DNA of 64,000 nucleotides, taken from Robertmurraya korlensis NBRC 107688. GTDB lineage: Bacteria > Bacillota > Bacilli > Bacillales > Cytobacillaceae. Made by a program: the position numbers and the translations under genes. The notes under the pieces were generated by a model, which was not told the origin of the DNA, did no database searches, and worked only from the letters and a program-made list of their open reading frames with translations. This document shows positions 8,498 through 17,011 of the stretch, piece by piece (positions within the stretch are counted from its first letter, which is position 1; every line of letters begins with the position of its first letter). The stretch spans positions 30,306 to 94,305 of the forward strand of contig NZ_BCVH01000018.1 of assembly GCF_001591645.1 (NCBI RefSeq). Direction: 5' to 3'.

Positions 8498-10051
8498 TTA
8501 TGTTACTTTTCGATATTCTGAAGGTGTATACCCAGTATACTTTCTAAAAACTTGACTAAAATATTGTGGGTTATCCTTAAAACCGATCATTTCCGCTAAC
8601 GTTCCAACTTTTACGTTATCCATTTCCAAAATATATTCAACTGCCTTTTCTATTCTTTGTTTTGTAAGATAAGCAGAAAACCTCTGACCAGTTTCTTGTT
8701 TAAACAGTTTTCCTAAATAATCTGGATTCATATAAAGGATGTTATTCGCTACCATTTTAAGAGAAAGATCGGGATTACTAAGATTCTCTTCTACAATTTC
8801 TATTACTCTGTCAATAACAGAGGACTGTTTTGATTTGAAATGATTATAGTATTCATTTGTCATGTTTTTTGCGGCTGCTTCGATATATTCCTTCATTTGC
8901 TGTACGGTTTCCATACCTAGCAATGCTGAGGTTCCCATAAGGTAGTCTTGCATATGCTCTACATCTACCGTCTGGATGACGGAAAGATATAGCTGGATAC
9001 AGTAGGATTTTGTCAAGTCAATCCCTATCCGTAAATCAGCCATTTTTTCAAAGATGATATCGATTTCTTTCCCTACATCCTGAATATGTCCCGATTTGAT
9101 TTTTAAAATGATTTGCTGTTCATCCATGATCCTTTCGCTTGGAAAGTGAGTATTTATGGGGAATAGATCTTTTTTCGTTATAATGCTTCCTTCTCCTAAA
9201 TAAAAACGATGTTCCAAACACTCCATTGCTTCACGGTACAAGTTTCTAGCGTTACCAATAGAATCCCCTTCACTTATGGCAACAGTGGTATCCCTTTTGA
9301 AGTACTGTGAAATAAGCTGTCTAATTTGTGTAATTTGATCATGGAGTTTTTCCCAGTCATTATTATCCTTGATGAGAAACAGTGCATATTCTCCAATATT
9401 GCTGTTTAAGAGAATCGAATCAAATATGTCTGCTCCAATATTTTTTATCGCATATAAATCCTGATAGGTAAAATCACCCTCCACCTTAAAAAGGATGAGT
9501 CTAACTTTTTCATTCTCTATCTCTATATCAAAAAGTCGCTGATAGTAAGATAAGTCTTTATTTGAATAGTTTTTACTAGTTAAGAATTCCATTAATAGGT
9601 GGGATTTTATATAAGGCTGCGCCTTTTCATATTTTGCCCGAAGATCACTGACAAAGGTATCCTTGACGTTTTGTTCCTTTAATTCGGTAATAACAACGTG
9701 TAACGCAGCCGTAATTTTTTCTTCATTACAAGGCTTTAACAAATATTTTTTAACACCATATTGCATGGCAGTCCTAGCGTATTCAAAATCATTAAATCCG
9801 GATAAGAGAATAAACTTGATGGAAGGAAATTTCTTGTTGACCTTCGATACTAGACTGAGCCCATCCATACCAGGCATTCTTATATCACTGATCACAATAT
9901 CTGGTTCTAAATCGATAATTTTTTCATAGGCTTCCATCCCGTTTCTTGCAGTTGCCACAAGTTCCGTATTCAATGCCTTCCAATCAACTACACTAGAAAT
10001 CCCTTCAAGAATAATCTTTTCATCATCAGCTACTAACACCTTATAAGTCAT
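8498..10051 (-). CDS. Response regulator with AraC-type DNA-binding domain (YesN-like)
   Basis: 517 aa. Residues 1-120 are a receiver domain with acidic pocket D9/D10, probable phosphorylation site D56 (VISDIRMPGMDGL) and K105-type lysine in KYLLKP. A long middle part (about 150-400) is typical of YesN relatives. Residues 415-515 carry two AraC helix-turn-helix units, ending in MIGFKDNPQYFSQVFRKYTGYTPSEYRK. It follows the kinase gene by 4 bp and is the output of that pair. Probable targets are the adjacent binding-protein gene and the GH105-TRAP operon. Confidence 0.92.
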   Translation of the reverse strand: MTYKVLVADDEKIILEGISSVVDWKALNTELVATARNGMEAYEKIIDLEPDIVISDIRMPGMDGLSLVSKVNKKFPSIKFILLSGFNDFEYARTAMQYGVKKYLLKPCNEEKITAALHVVITELKEQNVKDTFVSDLRAKYEKAQPYIKSHLLMEFLTSKNYSNKDLSYYQRLFDIEIENEKVRLILFKVEGDFTYQDLYAIKNIGADIFDSILLNSNIGEYALFLIKDNNDWEKLHDQITQIRQLISQYFKRDTTVAISEGDSIGNARNLYREAMECLEHRFYLGEGSIITKKDLFPINTHFPSERIMDEQQIILKIKSGHIQDVGKEIDIIFEKMADLRIGIDLTKSYCIQLYLSVIQTVDVEHMQDYLMGTSALLGMETVQQMKEYIEAAAKNMTNEYYNHFKSKQSSVIDRVIEIVEENLSNPDLSLKMVANNILYMNPDYLGKLFKQETGQRFSAYLTKQRIEKAVEYILEMDNVKVGTLAEMIGFKDNPQYFSQVFRKYTGYTPSEYRKVT

Positions 10052-10055
10052 CTAA

Positions 10056-11813
10056 TCACCCCGTCCTAACAGGTAAAACCACAGTAATCGCGGTCCCATT
10101 CCCCGAAAGATTTTCAATTCTTAAGCCATAGTGTTCTCCAGCATAAAGCTTGATTCGATCGTCAATATTATTTAATCCAATTCCCGTCCCTCTAGGTTTC
10201 ACCAAGCCTTCTTTGACCTTTTGCAAAATCAGGGGGTCAATACCTGGTCCATTATCTTCAATCTGGATATAAAGTTTATCTTCCTCTTGAAAAGCAGATA
10301 GTTTAATATTCATCGTGTAAATAGAAGGCTCCACTGCATGCTTGAAGGTATTTTCAAGCAGTGGCTGTATGATTAATTTCGGAATCCTATACTTTCTAAC
10401 GTAATCGGGAATATCCATAACCATGTCGAACCGATCGTCAAATCGGTACTTTTGAATCGTTAAATAGCTGTTCACAATATCAAGTTCTTCCTCAAACAGA
10501 ATGATATCCTCTTTAAAATTTAGGGAGTTCCTCATTAGATGTCCGAGGGATTCAACCATCTTAGAAATTTGCTCCTGTTTTCTTGTTATTGCCAACCAGT
10601 TAATAGATTCAAGCGTATTGTACAAAAAATGTGGGTTAATCTGAGCCTGTAAAGCTCTAAACTCCGTTTCCTTTATCAGGAGCTGCTTTGAGAAATTCTC
10701 TTGTATCAACTCATCAATTCTTTGAATCATTGTTTTAAAATTGCGATAAAGAATTCCAATTTCATCGTCATTTTGAATAGCAGGATGTAATCTATGAACA
10801 ACGTTAAAATCGCCGTTTTGAACTTCCTGCATGGTTGTTGCTAAGTCCAAAATAGGATTCGTAAGCTTCCTTAAAAATGTAAAGCCAATGGTAATAAGAA
10901 AAACGAACATGATCATAAATACCAACAACAATGTATATTTTGCGGCCGTAATCTTTGCAAACATCCTATCAAATGGAATGATGCTCCAATAAGTCCACCC
11001 ATCAAAATTCGTTGTTATATGGTTGATGAATGTTCTTTCTCCCTTGATGTTTTCAATACTGTACCCCTGCATATTTTTCGTAAGGAACGTATATTCGCTC
11101 AAATAGTCCATTTCTTTTTCAGAAAAGATCATTCGGTTTCCCTGCGTAATAACAATATTTCCTGCAATCTCCCCTTGAGGTTTCGGTAAATCGCTTACAA
11201 TTTTATTTAAATTTACCCGAATAAGGAGCTTTCCGATCTTCTCAAAACTTAGTTGCTCATACGAAAGGATGAGTCGGGCTGAAATTAAGTCTCCATTATA
11301 TCCAACTAGTTCCAACCAATGGTTTTCCCCCTCGTACTTATCAGCTTGAATAAAAGCAAGATTTTTATCTTCCTTCTTTAGGGGATGGCTGCTGGAACCA
11401 GATAAGAATTCCCTTCCAACTGAATCATATAAATTAATGGATTGAATATAGTTTTCAGAGCCGATATATTTGGCCAATTCATCTTCAATTTCTTGTTGAA
11501 GACGATGGAAATCATAACCGGTCACATCAGCTTGAAGCTCTGATAAGATCCTTTGAATCTGTGGATCAACCGCAATATTGTAACTGACTTCTTCTACTCT
11601 ATCTAACTCCTTTTCGATCGTGTTAGATGACATCATCAACACTTGTGAGGATTTTGTATAGAGTTGTTCATCATAAAAGGAAAACGCATATTGAAGTCCA
11701 CCCAATACGAATGCCAGTGTGGTCAACATAATTAACGTGATCGTTATAAATAACTTTGCATTTAGTTTTAAACTTTTATAGAAATTCGCAATGCTGACCC
11801 TTATCTTTTTCAT
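10056..11813 (-). CDS. Sensor histidine kinase of the YesM type
   Basis: 585 aa. A membrane helix near residues 18-42 and a second near 290-312 enclose an extracellular sensing region of about 245 residues. A HAMP segment follows (ILDLATTMQEVQNGDFNVV). The His_kinase motif QAQINPHFLYNTLESINWLA gives the phospho-accepting His near residue 395, and the ATPase part has NTFKHAVEP and DNGPGIDP. This type senses sugars in pectin and polysaccharide loci. The 317-bp stretch upstream, to the next gene at 12131, holds a cre-like box, a TATACT -10, an imperfect hairpin near 12045-12075 and the terminator of the next gene; nothing else is evident. Confidence 0.92.
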   Translation of the reverse strand: MKKIRVSIANFYKSLKLNAKLFITITLIMLTTLAFVLGGLQYAFSFYDEQLYTKSSQVLMMSSNTIEKELDRVEEVSYNIAVDPQIQRILSELQADVTGYDFHRLQQEIEDELAKYIGSENYIQSINLYDSVGREFLSGSSSHPLKKEDKNLAFIQADKYEGENHWLELVGYNGDLISARLILSYEQLSFEKIGKLLIRVNLNKIVSDLPKPQGEIAGNIVITQGNRMIFSEKEMDYLSEYTFLTKNMQGYSIENIKGERTFINHITTNFDGWTYWSIIPFDRMFAKITAAKYTLLLVFMIMFVFLITIGFTFLRKLTNPILDLATTMQEVQNGDFNVVHRLHPAIQNDDEIGILYRNFKTMIQRIDELIQENFSKQLLIKETEFRALQAQINPHFLYNTLESINWLAITRKQEQISKMVESLGHLMRNSLNFKEDIILFEEELDIVNSYLTIQKYRFDDRFDMVMDIPDYVRKYRIPKLIIQPLLENTFKHAVEPSIYTMNIKLSAFQEEDKLYIQIEDNGPGIDPLILQKVKEGLVKPRGTGIGLNNIDDRIKLYAGEHYGLRIENLSGNGTAITVVLPVRTG

Positions 11814-11909
11814 GTAATTTAGAAATCTCCCTTAGCATATAAGGCTTAGAAAACGGCTCCATCTGTGGAGCTTTCATAAAGGGAATGCTGTAATTTAGTA
11901 TACTTAGCA

Positions 11910-11923
11910 AGACAACGTTTTCA
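11910..11923. promoter_or_regulatory. cre-like CcpA box in the promoter region of the YesM/YesN-type system
   Basis: Minus-strand TGAAAACGTTGTCT fits TGWNANCGNTNWCA at 13 of 14 positions. A TATACT that could serve as -10 lies at 11897-11902, so the box would overlap the -35 area. CcpA would then limit the sensor pair as well as the hydrolase operon. Confidence 0.5.
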
Positions 11924-12095
11924 TTTTTAAATAAGGGAAATAATATTCCCAATTTTATACTAGTGTAATAGAAAAACACGAATGGATTACTATAAAAAAC
12001 CGACTTTTTTGTGTAGAAAACAGAGATGATTGTTACGGATTCATGAAGAAACGCCGGTTAGGAAACCCAGCGTTTTCTTACTGTAACCTAAAATA

Positions 12096-12124
12096 AAAAG
12101 ACAAGGAAAAAATCCCTGTCTTTT
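12096..12124 (-). terminator. Rho-independent terminator after the CwlO-like gene
   Basis: AAAAGACAAGGA pairs with TCCCTGTCTTTT with one mismatch, followed on the minus strand by TTTTTATTTTA. It begins 7 bp past the stop of the peptidoglycan hydrolase gene. Confidence 0.75.
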
Positions 12125-12130
12125 AATCTA

Positions 12131-13330
12131 TTAATGAATAACTCTCATCACTCTGCCGTTAAACGTATTTGCCCAATACCCACTTGACATATTGGCAATA
12201 GCTACACCTGTTGAGCTTTGTGATCCAATAAACTTACCGCCACCGATATAAATTCCAACATGACCATCCTGTTTATATGTATTAAAAAATACCATATCAC
12301 CAGGTCGCATTTCATTTACAGATACAGGTGTCCCTGTATTTTTTAGTGAATCCGTGCTAGCACCCACGCGAACACCAGCCTGTGAAAATGCCCAAGATAC
12401 AAAACCAGAACAGTCAAAACGCCCGTTTGCGATGTCAGAGGCTGTTCTTCCCCCGCCAAATACATACACTGAATTACCGATATATTTATTACCTGCATTG
12501 ATTACAATCGAAATAGAATCAGATGAACCTGCTGTATTTGAAACCGGTATTGAGTTAGAGTTGCTTACTGACGTTCCTTTGCTTGTCCCAGATTGGGGGT
12601 TCGATGGGGCTGTAACAGCAGTTCTTGCTGCCTCGGCAGCTATTTGCAATTCTGCTTTCTGCTGCTGAAGACTTGAAATTTCTGCTAAACTATCATTCTC
12701 TTGATTAACCAACTGTGCTCTTAGAGCCTCATTGTTTGCCTTTTGCTCAGCAATTTGAGCTTGCATTCCCTCAAGTTCAACCTTCATATTGTTCAGGTCA
12801 TTTAACTTTTGTTCGACAGCCTTGTATTTTTCTTCTACTGCCTTTTTATCCTCTTCATGTGCTTCTATCATTTCTCGATCAGCATCTAGTATTTTTGTCA
12901 CTGCTCCAACACGGTCAATAAAATCACCAAAATTTTTGGATCCAAAGACTACATCTAAATAGCTTAATTGACCACCGCTAGCTTGATAAGAAACCGCACG
13001 GGCCTTCAATTTTTCATTACGGACCGCAATTCGTTCCTCAATCTCATCAATCGCACTGTTCAGTTGTTCAATTTCGACCTGTGTTTCCGCAATTTGCGCA
13101 TTTGTAGATTCAATCTTAGCACTGTTGTCAGCAATAGCTTGTTCAATCTTTTGGATTTGTGCTTCTACTTCTGATCGCTGTGCTTGTAAGCCACTAAGCT
13201 GTTGTTGAGCGTTTACAATACTGTTTTGAATATTTTGGATGGATTCCGCTTTAACTGGTGAAACAGTAAGCAAGCTACCTACTCCAAGTGTGAATGTTGT
13301 AATAAGTGTAATGAATGTAGTTTTTTTCAA
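12131..13330 (-). CDS. Secreted peptidoglycan DL-endopeptidase, coiled coil plus NlpC/P60 (CwlO-like)
   Basis: The frame opens from 13399, but AGGGAGG lies a few bases before a TTG at 13330, giving 399 aa that begin with a clear signal peptide (KKTTFITLITTFTLGVG, cleavage after PVKA). Residues 30-230 are a long coiled coil with heptad-like Q/E/L runs, as in CwlO and FtsX-dependent hydrolases. A Ser/Thr-rich linker leads to an NlpC/P60 domain of about 115 residues with the catalytic Cys in FDCSGFVSWAF and His in HVGIYIGGGKF; the third site is IGSQ. The enzyme cuts the D-Glu-meso-DAP bond to allow wall growth. CwlO itself is controlled by WalRK. Confidence 0.88.
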   Translation of the reverse strand: MKKTTFITLITTFTLGVGSLLTVSPVKAESIQNIQNSIVNAQQQLSGLQAQRSEVEAQIQKIEQAIADNSAKIESTNAQIAETQVEIEQLNSAIDEIEERIAVRNEKLKARAVSYQASGGQLSYLDVVFGSKNFGDFIDRVGAVTKILDADREMIEAHEEDKKAVEEKYKAVEQKLNDLNNMKVELEGMQAQIAEQKANNEALRAQLVNQENDSLAEISSLQQQKAELQIAAEAARTAVTAPSNPQSGTSKGTSVSNSNSIPVSNTAGSSDSISIVINAGNKYIGNSVYVFGGGRTASDIANGRFDCSGFVSWAFSQAGVRVGASTDSLKNTGTPVSVNEMRPGDMVFFNTYKQDGHVGIYIGGGKFIGSQSSTGVAIANMSSGYWANTFNGRVMRVIH

Positions 13331-13416
13331 GTTTAGGTCCTCCCTGCTCCCGGCAGTGAAACAATTTATATGTATAATGACATGTATTGATTTCGACAAA
13401 TATATATGTTAATAGT

Positions 13417-13480
13417 ATTATATCATCAAAATCTGACAATAATGTTATAGGTAAATTACAAATATATTTCAAATATTACA
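13417..13480 (-). promoter_or_regulatory. Possible promoter of the CwlO-like gene with two TGTAAT half sites
   Basis: On the minus strand a TATAAT (13417-13422) lacks a good -35. Upstream are two TGTAAT hexamers (13455-13460 and 13475-13480), 20 bp apart. TGTAAT fits half of the WalR box TGTWAH-N5-TGTWAH, but the pair is two helical turns apart instead of one, so WalR control is only suggested. Confidence 0.35.
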
Positions 13481-13535
13481 AGATTCAACATGATTTATAT
13501 AAATCTAAATAGGTGAAAAGTAATATACATAAAAG

Positions 13536-13585
13536 TACCTTATAAAGAGACCATTTTCATAGTGTCTCTTTATAGGGTATTTTTT
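13536..13585. terminator. Strong terminator-like hairpin in a divergent intergenic region
   Basis: The near-perfect 16-bp arms (13536-13551 and 13564-13579) are followed on the plus strand by TTTTTT. No plus-strand gene ends nearby: the flanking genes diverge. The hairpin could end a short untranslated RNA or attenuate the DUF2236 gene, or be a remnant. The rest of 13331-13784 holds only promoter sequence. Confidence 0.6.
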
Positions 13586-13784
13586 ACGAATACCTTTTAC
13601 GATATATGCATCAGGTAATGTCGGAAAAATCTAACAACTCTTGATTACTCTTTATGGTAAAATTTTCTTAAATAATCCTTTGTTAACTTCAATCATGTTT
13701 ACATATTAGTCTCCCGATAGGAAGATTTATGTAAATGTTTCAAGTCTACTGTTCTACTAAGGGTTAGTGAGGAGGGGGAAAGGG

Positions 13785-14903
13785 ATGTTATATACAGACG
13801 AGTGTTTAGAGAAGTTGCGGATGGAAGGCGATCCAGTTCTGGACCGAATAATGGATGAACTGTTTCAGAACAGTCAGGTTGGATCCGTAAACGAATTATT
13901 GAAGCGATTAATGCACAATAATCAGGAGTATCCAGAAGAACTACCGGATACCATTGAGTTTTGGCTGAAAAATACCGCTCATTGCCCAGAAGGAGTGGAC
14001 TGGGCCAGAATAAAAAACGCTACTGATTTATTTCAGGAACATGGCATCGCCATCACCTTCCTACTATCAACAAGCTCACTTGTGAATTGTTACGCAGCAC
14101 GTAAAGGTGTGAAGGTCCTTACTTTCAGTTATCGTTTAGGTCAAAACGCATACCGTAGGATAGCAGAAACAGGGCAATTCGTGCTTCACATCTTGGCTCC
14201 AGGTGGACTTGAATCCGGAGGACTAGGAATCAAAGCCATTCAAAAAGTCCGTCTCATGCATTCCGCCATTCGCCATTTGGTTCAAAAGACCGGCAGATGG
14301 GACGAAAAAGAGAATGGCATCCCCATTTGTCAGGAGGATCTGCTTGGTACTCTAATAAGCTTTTCCATTGTGATCATAGATGGGCTTCGTCAGTTAGGTA
14401 TGAAAATAACAAATAAACAAGCGGAAGATTACCTGTACTTTTGGAAAATTGTCGGAATCATGCTGGGAGTTCGAAAAGATATTCTCCCAGAAACCATCCA
14501 AGAGGCAAAGCAGTTAGAGGAAATGATTAAAACAAGACACCATGGACCTTCTCCAGAAGGGGTTCTGATGACTCGTGCTCTACTTGAATTTCATGCAGAC
14601 CTCATCCCCGGTGAGATGTTTGACAATATAATTCCAGCTCTCATTCGAGAAACTGCAGGAGACGAAATAGCAGACTGGTTGGAAGTTCCTCACTCCAATT
14701 GGATAAAAATTATGAAATTCAAAGAGCTAACAGGCTTTTTGCTTGATCCAGATTATACGGGTTTTTTCGGAAGCATGGTCAATCGAGTGGGGTTAGCCAT
14801 ACTGAAGCGCCAGTCACTTGCGATGACCGACTATGAATATACCCAATTTCTCATACCAACTGAACTGCAGAAGGCTTGGGGAATTGAGGAGAAAAGGGTG
14901 TAA
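13785..14903 (+). CDS. DUF2236 / MpaB-family oxygenase-like protein
   Basis: 372 aa from an ATG at 13785 that has AGGAGG nine bases upstream; a GTG further up lies within that ribosome site and is rejected. The protein fits DUF2236, the family of MpaB and of rubber oxygenase Lcp, with KVRLMHSAIRHLV near residue 170 (His and Arg are conserved around a heme in Lcp), QEDLLGTLISFS near 195 and EDYLYFWKIVGIMLGV near 225. Members bind heme b and oxidise hydrophobic substrates; the substrate here is unknown. No signal peptide is visible. It stands alone with its own terminator. Confidence 0.8.
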   Translation: MLYTDECLEKLRMEGDPVLDRIMDELFQNSQVGSVNELLKRLMHNNQEYPEELPDTIEFWLKNTAHCPEGVDWARIKNATDLFQEHGIAITFLLSTSSLVNCYAARKGVKVLTFSYRLGQNAYRRIAETGQFVLHILAPGGLESGGLGIKAIQKVRLMHSAIRHLVQKTGRWDEKENGIPICQEDLLGTLISFSIVIIDGLRQLGMKITNKQAEDYLYFWKIVGIMLGVRKDILPETIQEAKQLEEMIKTRHHGPSPEGVLMTRALLEFHADLIPGEMFDNIIPALIRETAGDEIADWLEVPHSNWIKIMKFKELTGFLLDPDYTGFFGSMVNRVGLAILKRQSLAMTDYEYTQFLIPTELQKAWGIEEKRV

Positions 14904-14915
14904 TAATAAAACAAT

Positions 14916-14946
14916 GAAGCATGGGGCGGTTCCCATGCTTCGTTTC
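14916..14946 (+). terminator. Rho-independent terminator after the DUF2236 gene
   Basis: GAAGCATGGG/CCCATGCTTC with a six-base loop, followed by GTTTCTTGTTT. It is 13 bp past the stop. Confidence 0.75.
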
Positions 14947-15014
14947 TTGTTTATTATCTATTGAAACCACGATTACTAGAGATTTCTATGCTATTTTATA
15001 TTTGTATTCCTACG

Positions 15015-15509
15015 TTATGGTGTTGCTGCGGAGGAAGCAGCTGCTTGATCGGCCTTCACACAATCAATTGCCACGACAAGTGCAATAATGACGGTTTCCA
15101 TCTCTTCATTCATTATTTGAACTTTGTAGCTATCTCCCCAAGCGAACCACTCCTTGCTCACTTTACCTACGACATTACCATTTTGTAATATCTCAAACTC
15201 CATATCCCACCAATTCCCATACACTTCAATACCTGCAGCATCAATCGTATAGCGTGCCTTAAAGAAGGAAAACTCCTTCTTAATCGTTACTACCTCTCGC
15301 CCATTCACCTCAACAAGAAATTTCGGTAAGAAGCTGAACACCTTCTTCGTAATGAGCGCCACTTCGTCTCTAGTTGTATTCATAATGGAGAAAGTCTTTG
15401 GAATTTGCATAAAACTGCCCTCTACGTAATATACATCCTTCTCCTGCGCATCCTTTACTGTAAACTTGCCACTAACACTGAATACCTTCTGTTTTATATA
15501 TAAAGCTGC
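15015..15509 (-). pseudogene. LURP-one-related (YxjI-like) gene lacking a start codon
   Basis: From the ATG at 15410 the product would be 131 aa (MQIPKTFSIMN...), with LURP-one features TRDEVALITKKVFSFLPKF, WWDMEFEILQNGNVVGKVSK and WGDSYKVQI. The same frame continues 33 codons further upstream with clearly homologous sequence (LYIKQKVFSVSGKFTVKD, VYYVEGSF), the usual N-terminus of YxjI proteins, and on to a TAG at 15566-15564. No ATG, GTG or TTG occurs in that upstream part and no ribosome site precedes it. The gene therefore seems to have lost its start; a shortened protein from 15410 is possible. YxjI proteins have a tubby-like barrel of unknown role. It borders the decayed LysR fragment. 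Confidence 0.6.
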
Positions 15510-15608
15510 TTTATGGAAAAAGTAATTAAAGTGATCGATGAAGAAGAATTCTATCGAAGAAGACTAATGGGTCTTCTCCTTAAAGGAGTCCCTTTCTAAA
15601 AAACGAGT

Positions 15609-15638
15609 GTAGACAAAGCCAAAAATGGCTTTGTCTAC
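15609..15638. repeat. Perfect 12-bp inverted repeat
   Basis: GTAGACAAAGCC and GGCTTTGTCTAC flank an AAAAAT loop. On the minus strand six T's follow after five bases, so it could act as a terminator toward the YxjI-like remnant. It may be a dispersed hairpin repeat. Confidence 0.6.
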
Positions 15639-15640
15639 AA

Positions 15641-15938
15641 GGTCACGGTTATTACGACGCAATCATCAGCCTATTTTATGAAGTAGGACTTAGCCCCATT
15701 AAATCTCAACAAGCGAATGAACTCCAAACCATTGTTTCGTTAGTCGCATCTGGAGTAGGAAATGGCAGTCTTACCAGCATCCATCATGAACTATATTAAT
15801 AATAAAGTGACCTATCTAACACTAACTGAAAACAACACTTCCTGTACATCTTCAATGGCCAGGAGAAAAGACAACGACTCTACAACATTAAAATCATTTA
15901 TTAAACATGTTGATCATCAAAATCTTTGTTTAAGTTAA
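15641..15938 (+). pseudogene. LysR-type regulator, C-terminal fragment with a frameshift
   Basis: No full reading frame exists, but two joined frames match the effector-binding end of LysR proteins. Frame 1 (from 15641) reads YYDAIISLFYEVGLSP, then ANELQTIVSLVASGVG. Near 15757-15762 the match moves to another frame reading GMAVLPASIMNYINNKVTYL, then ARRKDNDSTTLKSFI, ending at TAA 15936-15938. VSLVASGVG plus GMAVLPAS is the LysR hallmark. The DNA-binding N-terminus is absent. The remainder of 15411-16174 shows no other gene. Confidence 0.75.
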
Positions 15939-16079
15939 TATTAGATTTATATAAATACTAATATTAGCTATGAAGCAAAAACGAGAAGACTTGCAAATTC
16001 TGTTCGTTCAACGGAGATTAAGGAACATGAGTTAGTAACTGAAATTGAAAACTCTCTCTTAATCTCAAATTAAAATTAA

Positions 16080-16107
16080 AGCACCAATCCTATTATGGAG
16101 TGGTGCT
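16080..16107 (-). terminator. Rho-independent terminator after the FAH gene
   Basis: AGCACCAATCC pairs with GGAGTGGTGCT (one mismatch), and the minus strand continues with a T-rich tail. It would end the CitMHS-FAH transcript. Confidence 0.65.
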
Positions 16108-16174
16108 GATTGTTAAAAAACGCATTTGCTATGATACGGTTCTCCGCACCTATTTAAGAGGCAGTTCTTTTACT

Positions 16175-16978
16175 CTATTTTACATAATTAAGTAGCTTAC
16201 CGATATTCTCAACTTCCACAGATACTACGTCTCCTGACTTCATTGGACAACTGCCGGAAGGAGAACCAGTAGCTAAAACATCCCCCGGCTCCAATGTCAT
16301 AACCCGTGAAATCCAACTAATAAGGTATGGAATCGAAAGGGACATCTGATTCGTACTGCCATCTTGTACGACTTTATCGTTTAAAGTTGTGATGATTCTT
16401 AGATTCGTTGGATCTAAACCTGTCACAATCCACGGACCCAACGGTCCAAATGTATCAAATCCCTTGCCCCGTGTAAATTGAGGGTCAGTTTGTGTCAGAT
16501 CTCTTGCCGTTACATCATTAAAAATCGTACATCCAAAAACATAATCCAATGCTTCTTCTTCCTTAATGTTTTTCGCACGTTTTCCAATAATAAGTGCAAC
16601 TTCACCCTCCATTTCCACCTGATTTGTTAGACTAGGAGAGGGAAGAATGATTTCCCCCTCGTTTGGAATCAAGGAAGATGCAGGTTTTAAAAACAAAAAA
16701 GGTTCTTTCAGATTGGCCTTTCCCCCGGTCTCCTTTGCGTGTTCGGCATATGTCCAACCAAAATTAACCACCTTTTGGGGTTTTACAGGCTCCAATATCT
16801 TTACATCTGCAACTTTAACTCTTACACCATCAAGTTTTAACTCATTATTTATAATTTCATTAAAGTTACTAGATAATTGTAGAATTTCCCCATCCTGAAC
16901 AATCCCGTAGTATTTTTCACCAAATATATTTTGATATCGAACGATCGTTTTCGTCCTTTGTAATAAATTCATTGTCAT
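16175..16978 (-). CDS. Fumarylacetoacetate hydrolase (FAH) family protein
   Basis: 267 aa. The C-terminal FAH fold is clear: VVNFGWTYAEHAKE near residue 75, PFLFLKPASSLI, VEMEGEVALIIGKRA near 120 with two of the metal-binding acids, FNDVTARDLT near 155 with the third, RGKGFDTFGPLGPWIV and LEPGDVLATGSPSG. Such enzymes hydrolyse or decarboxylate acylpyruvates and related 2-oxo acids with Mg2+ or Mn2+. The gene follows the CitMHS transporter by 33 bp and probably acts on what that transporter brings in, or on a product of it. The substrate cannot be read from sequence. Confidence 0.88.
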   Translation of the reverse strand: MTMNLLQRTKTIVRYQNIFGEKYYGIVQDGEILQLSSNFNEIINNELKLDGVRVKVADVKILEPVKPQKVVNFGWTYAEHAKETGGKANLKEPFLFLKPASSLIPNEGEIILPSPSLTNQVEMEGEVALIIGKRAKNIKEEEALDYVFGCTIFNDVTARDLTQTDPQFTRGKGFDTFGPLGPWIVTGLDPTNLRIITTLNDKVVQDGSTNQMSLSIPYLISWISRVMTLEPGDVLATGSPSGSCPMKSGDVVSVEVENIGKLLNYVK

Positions 16979-17011
16979 TCATACTCACCCTCTTTACAAA
17001 TTGCGTTTAGA

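Noticed and set aside
11776..11979. 67-codon minus-strand frame before the YesM-type kinase
   Set aside because: It overlaps the kinase start in another frame and runs through the promoter and cre-like box; no ribosome site.
13331..13399. N-terminal extension of the CwlO-like protein
   Set aside because: The TTG at 13330 has AGGGAGG upstream and is followed at once by a signal peptide; the extension would bury it.
13455..13480. Canonical WalR box before the CwlO-like gene
   Set aside because: Half sites are 20 bp apart instead of 11, so I list them only as a possible promoter element.
15940..16079. Short open stretches after the LysR remnant
   Set aside because: Translations (for example ANSVRSTEIKEHELVTEIEN) match nothing I can name, and there is no start with a ribosome site.
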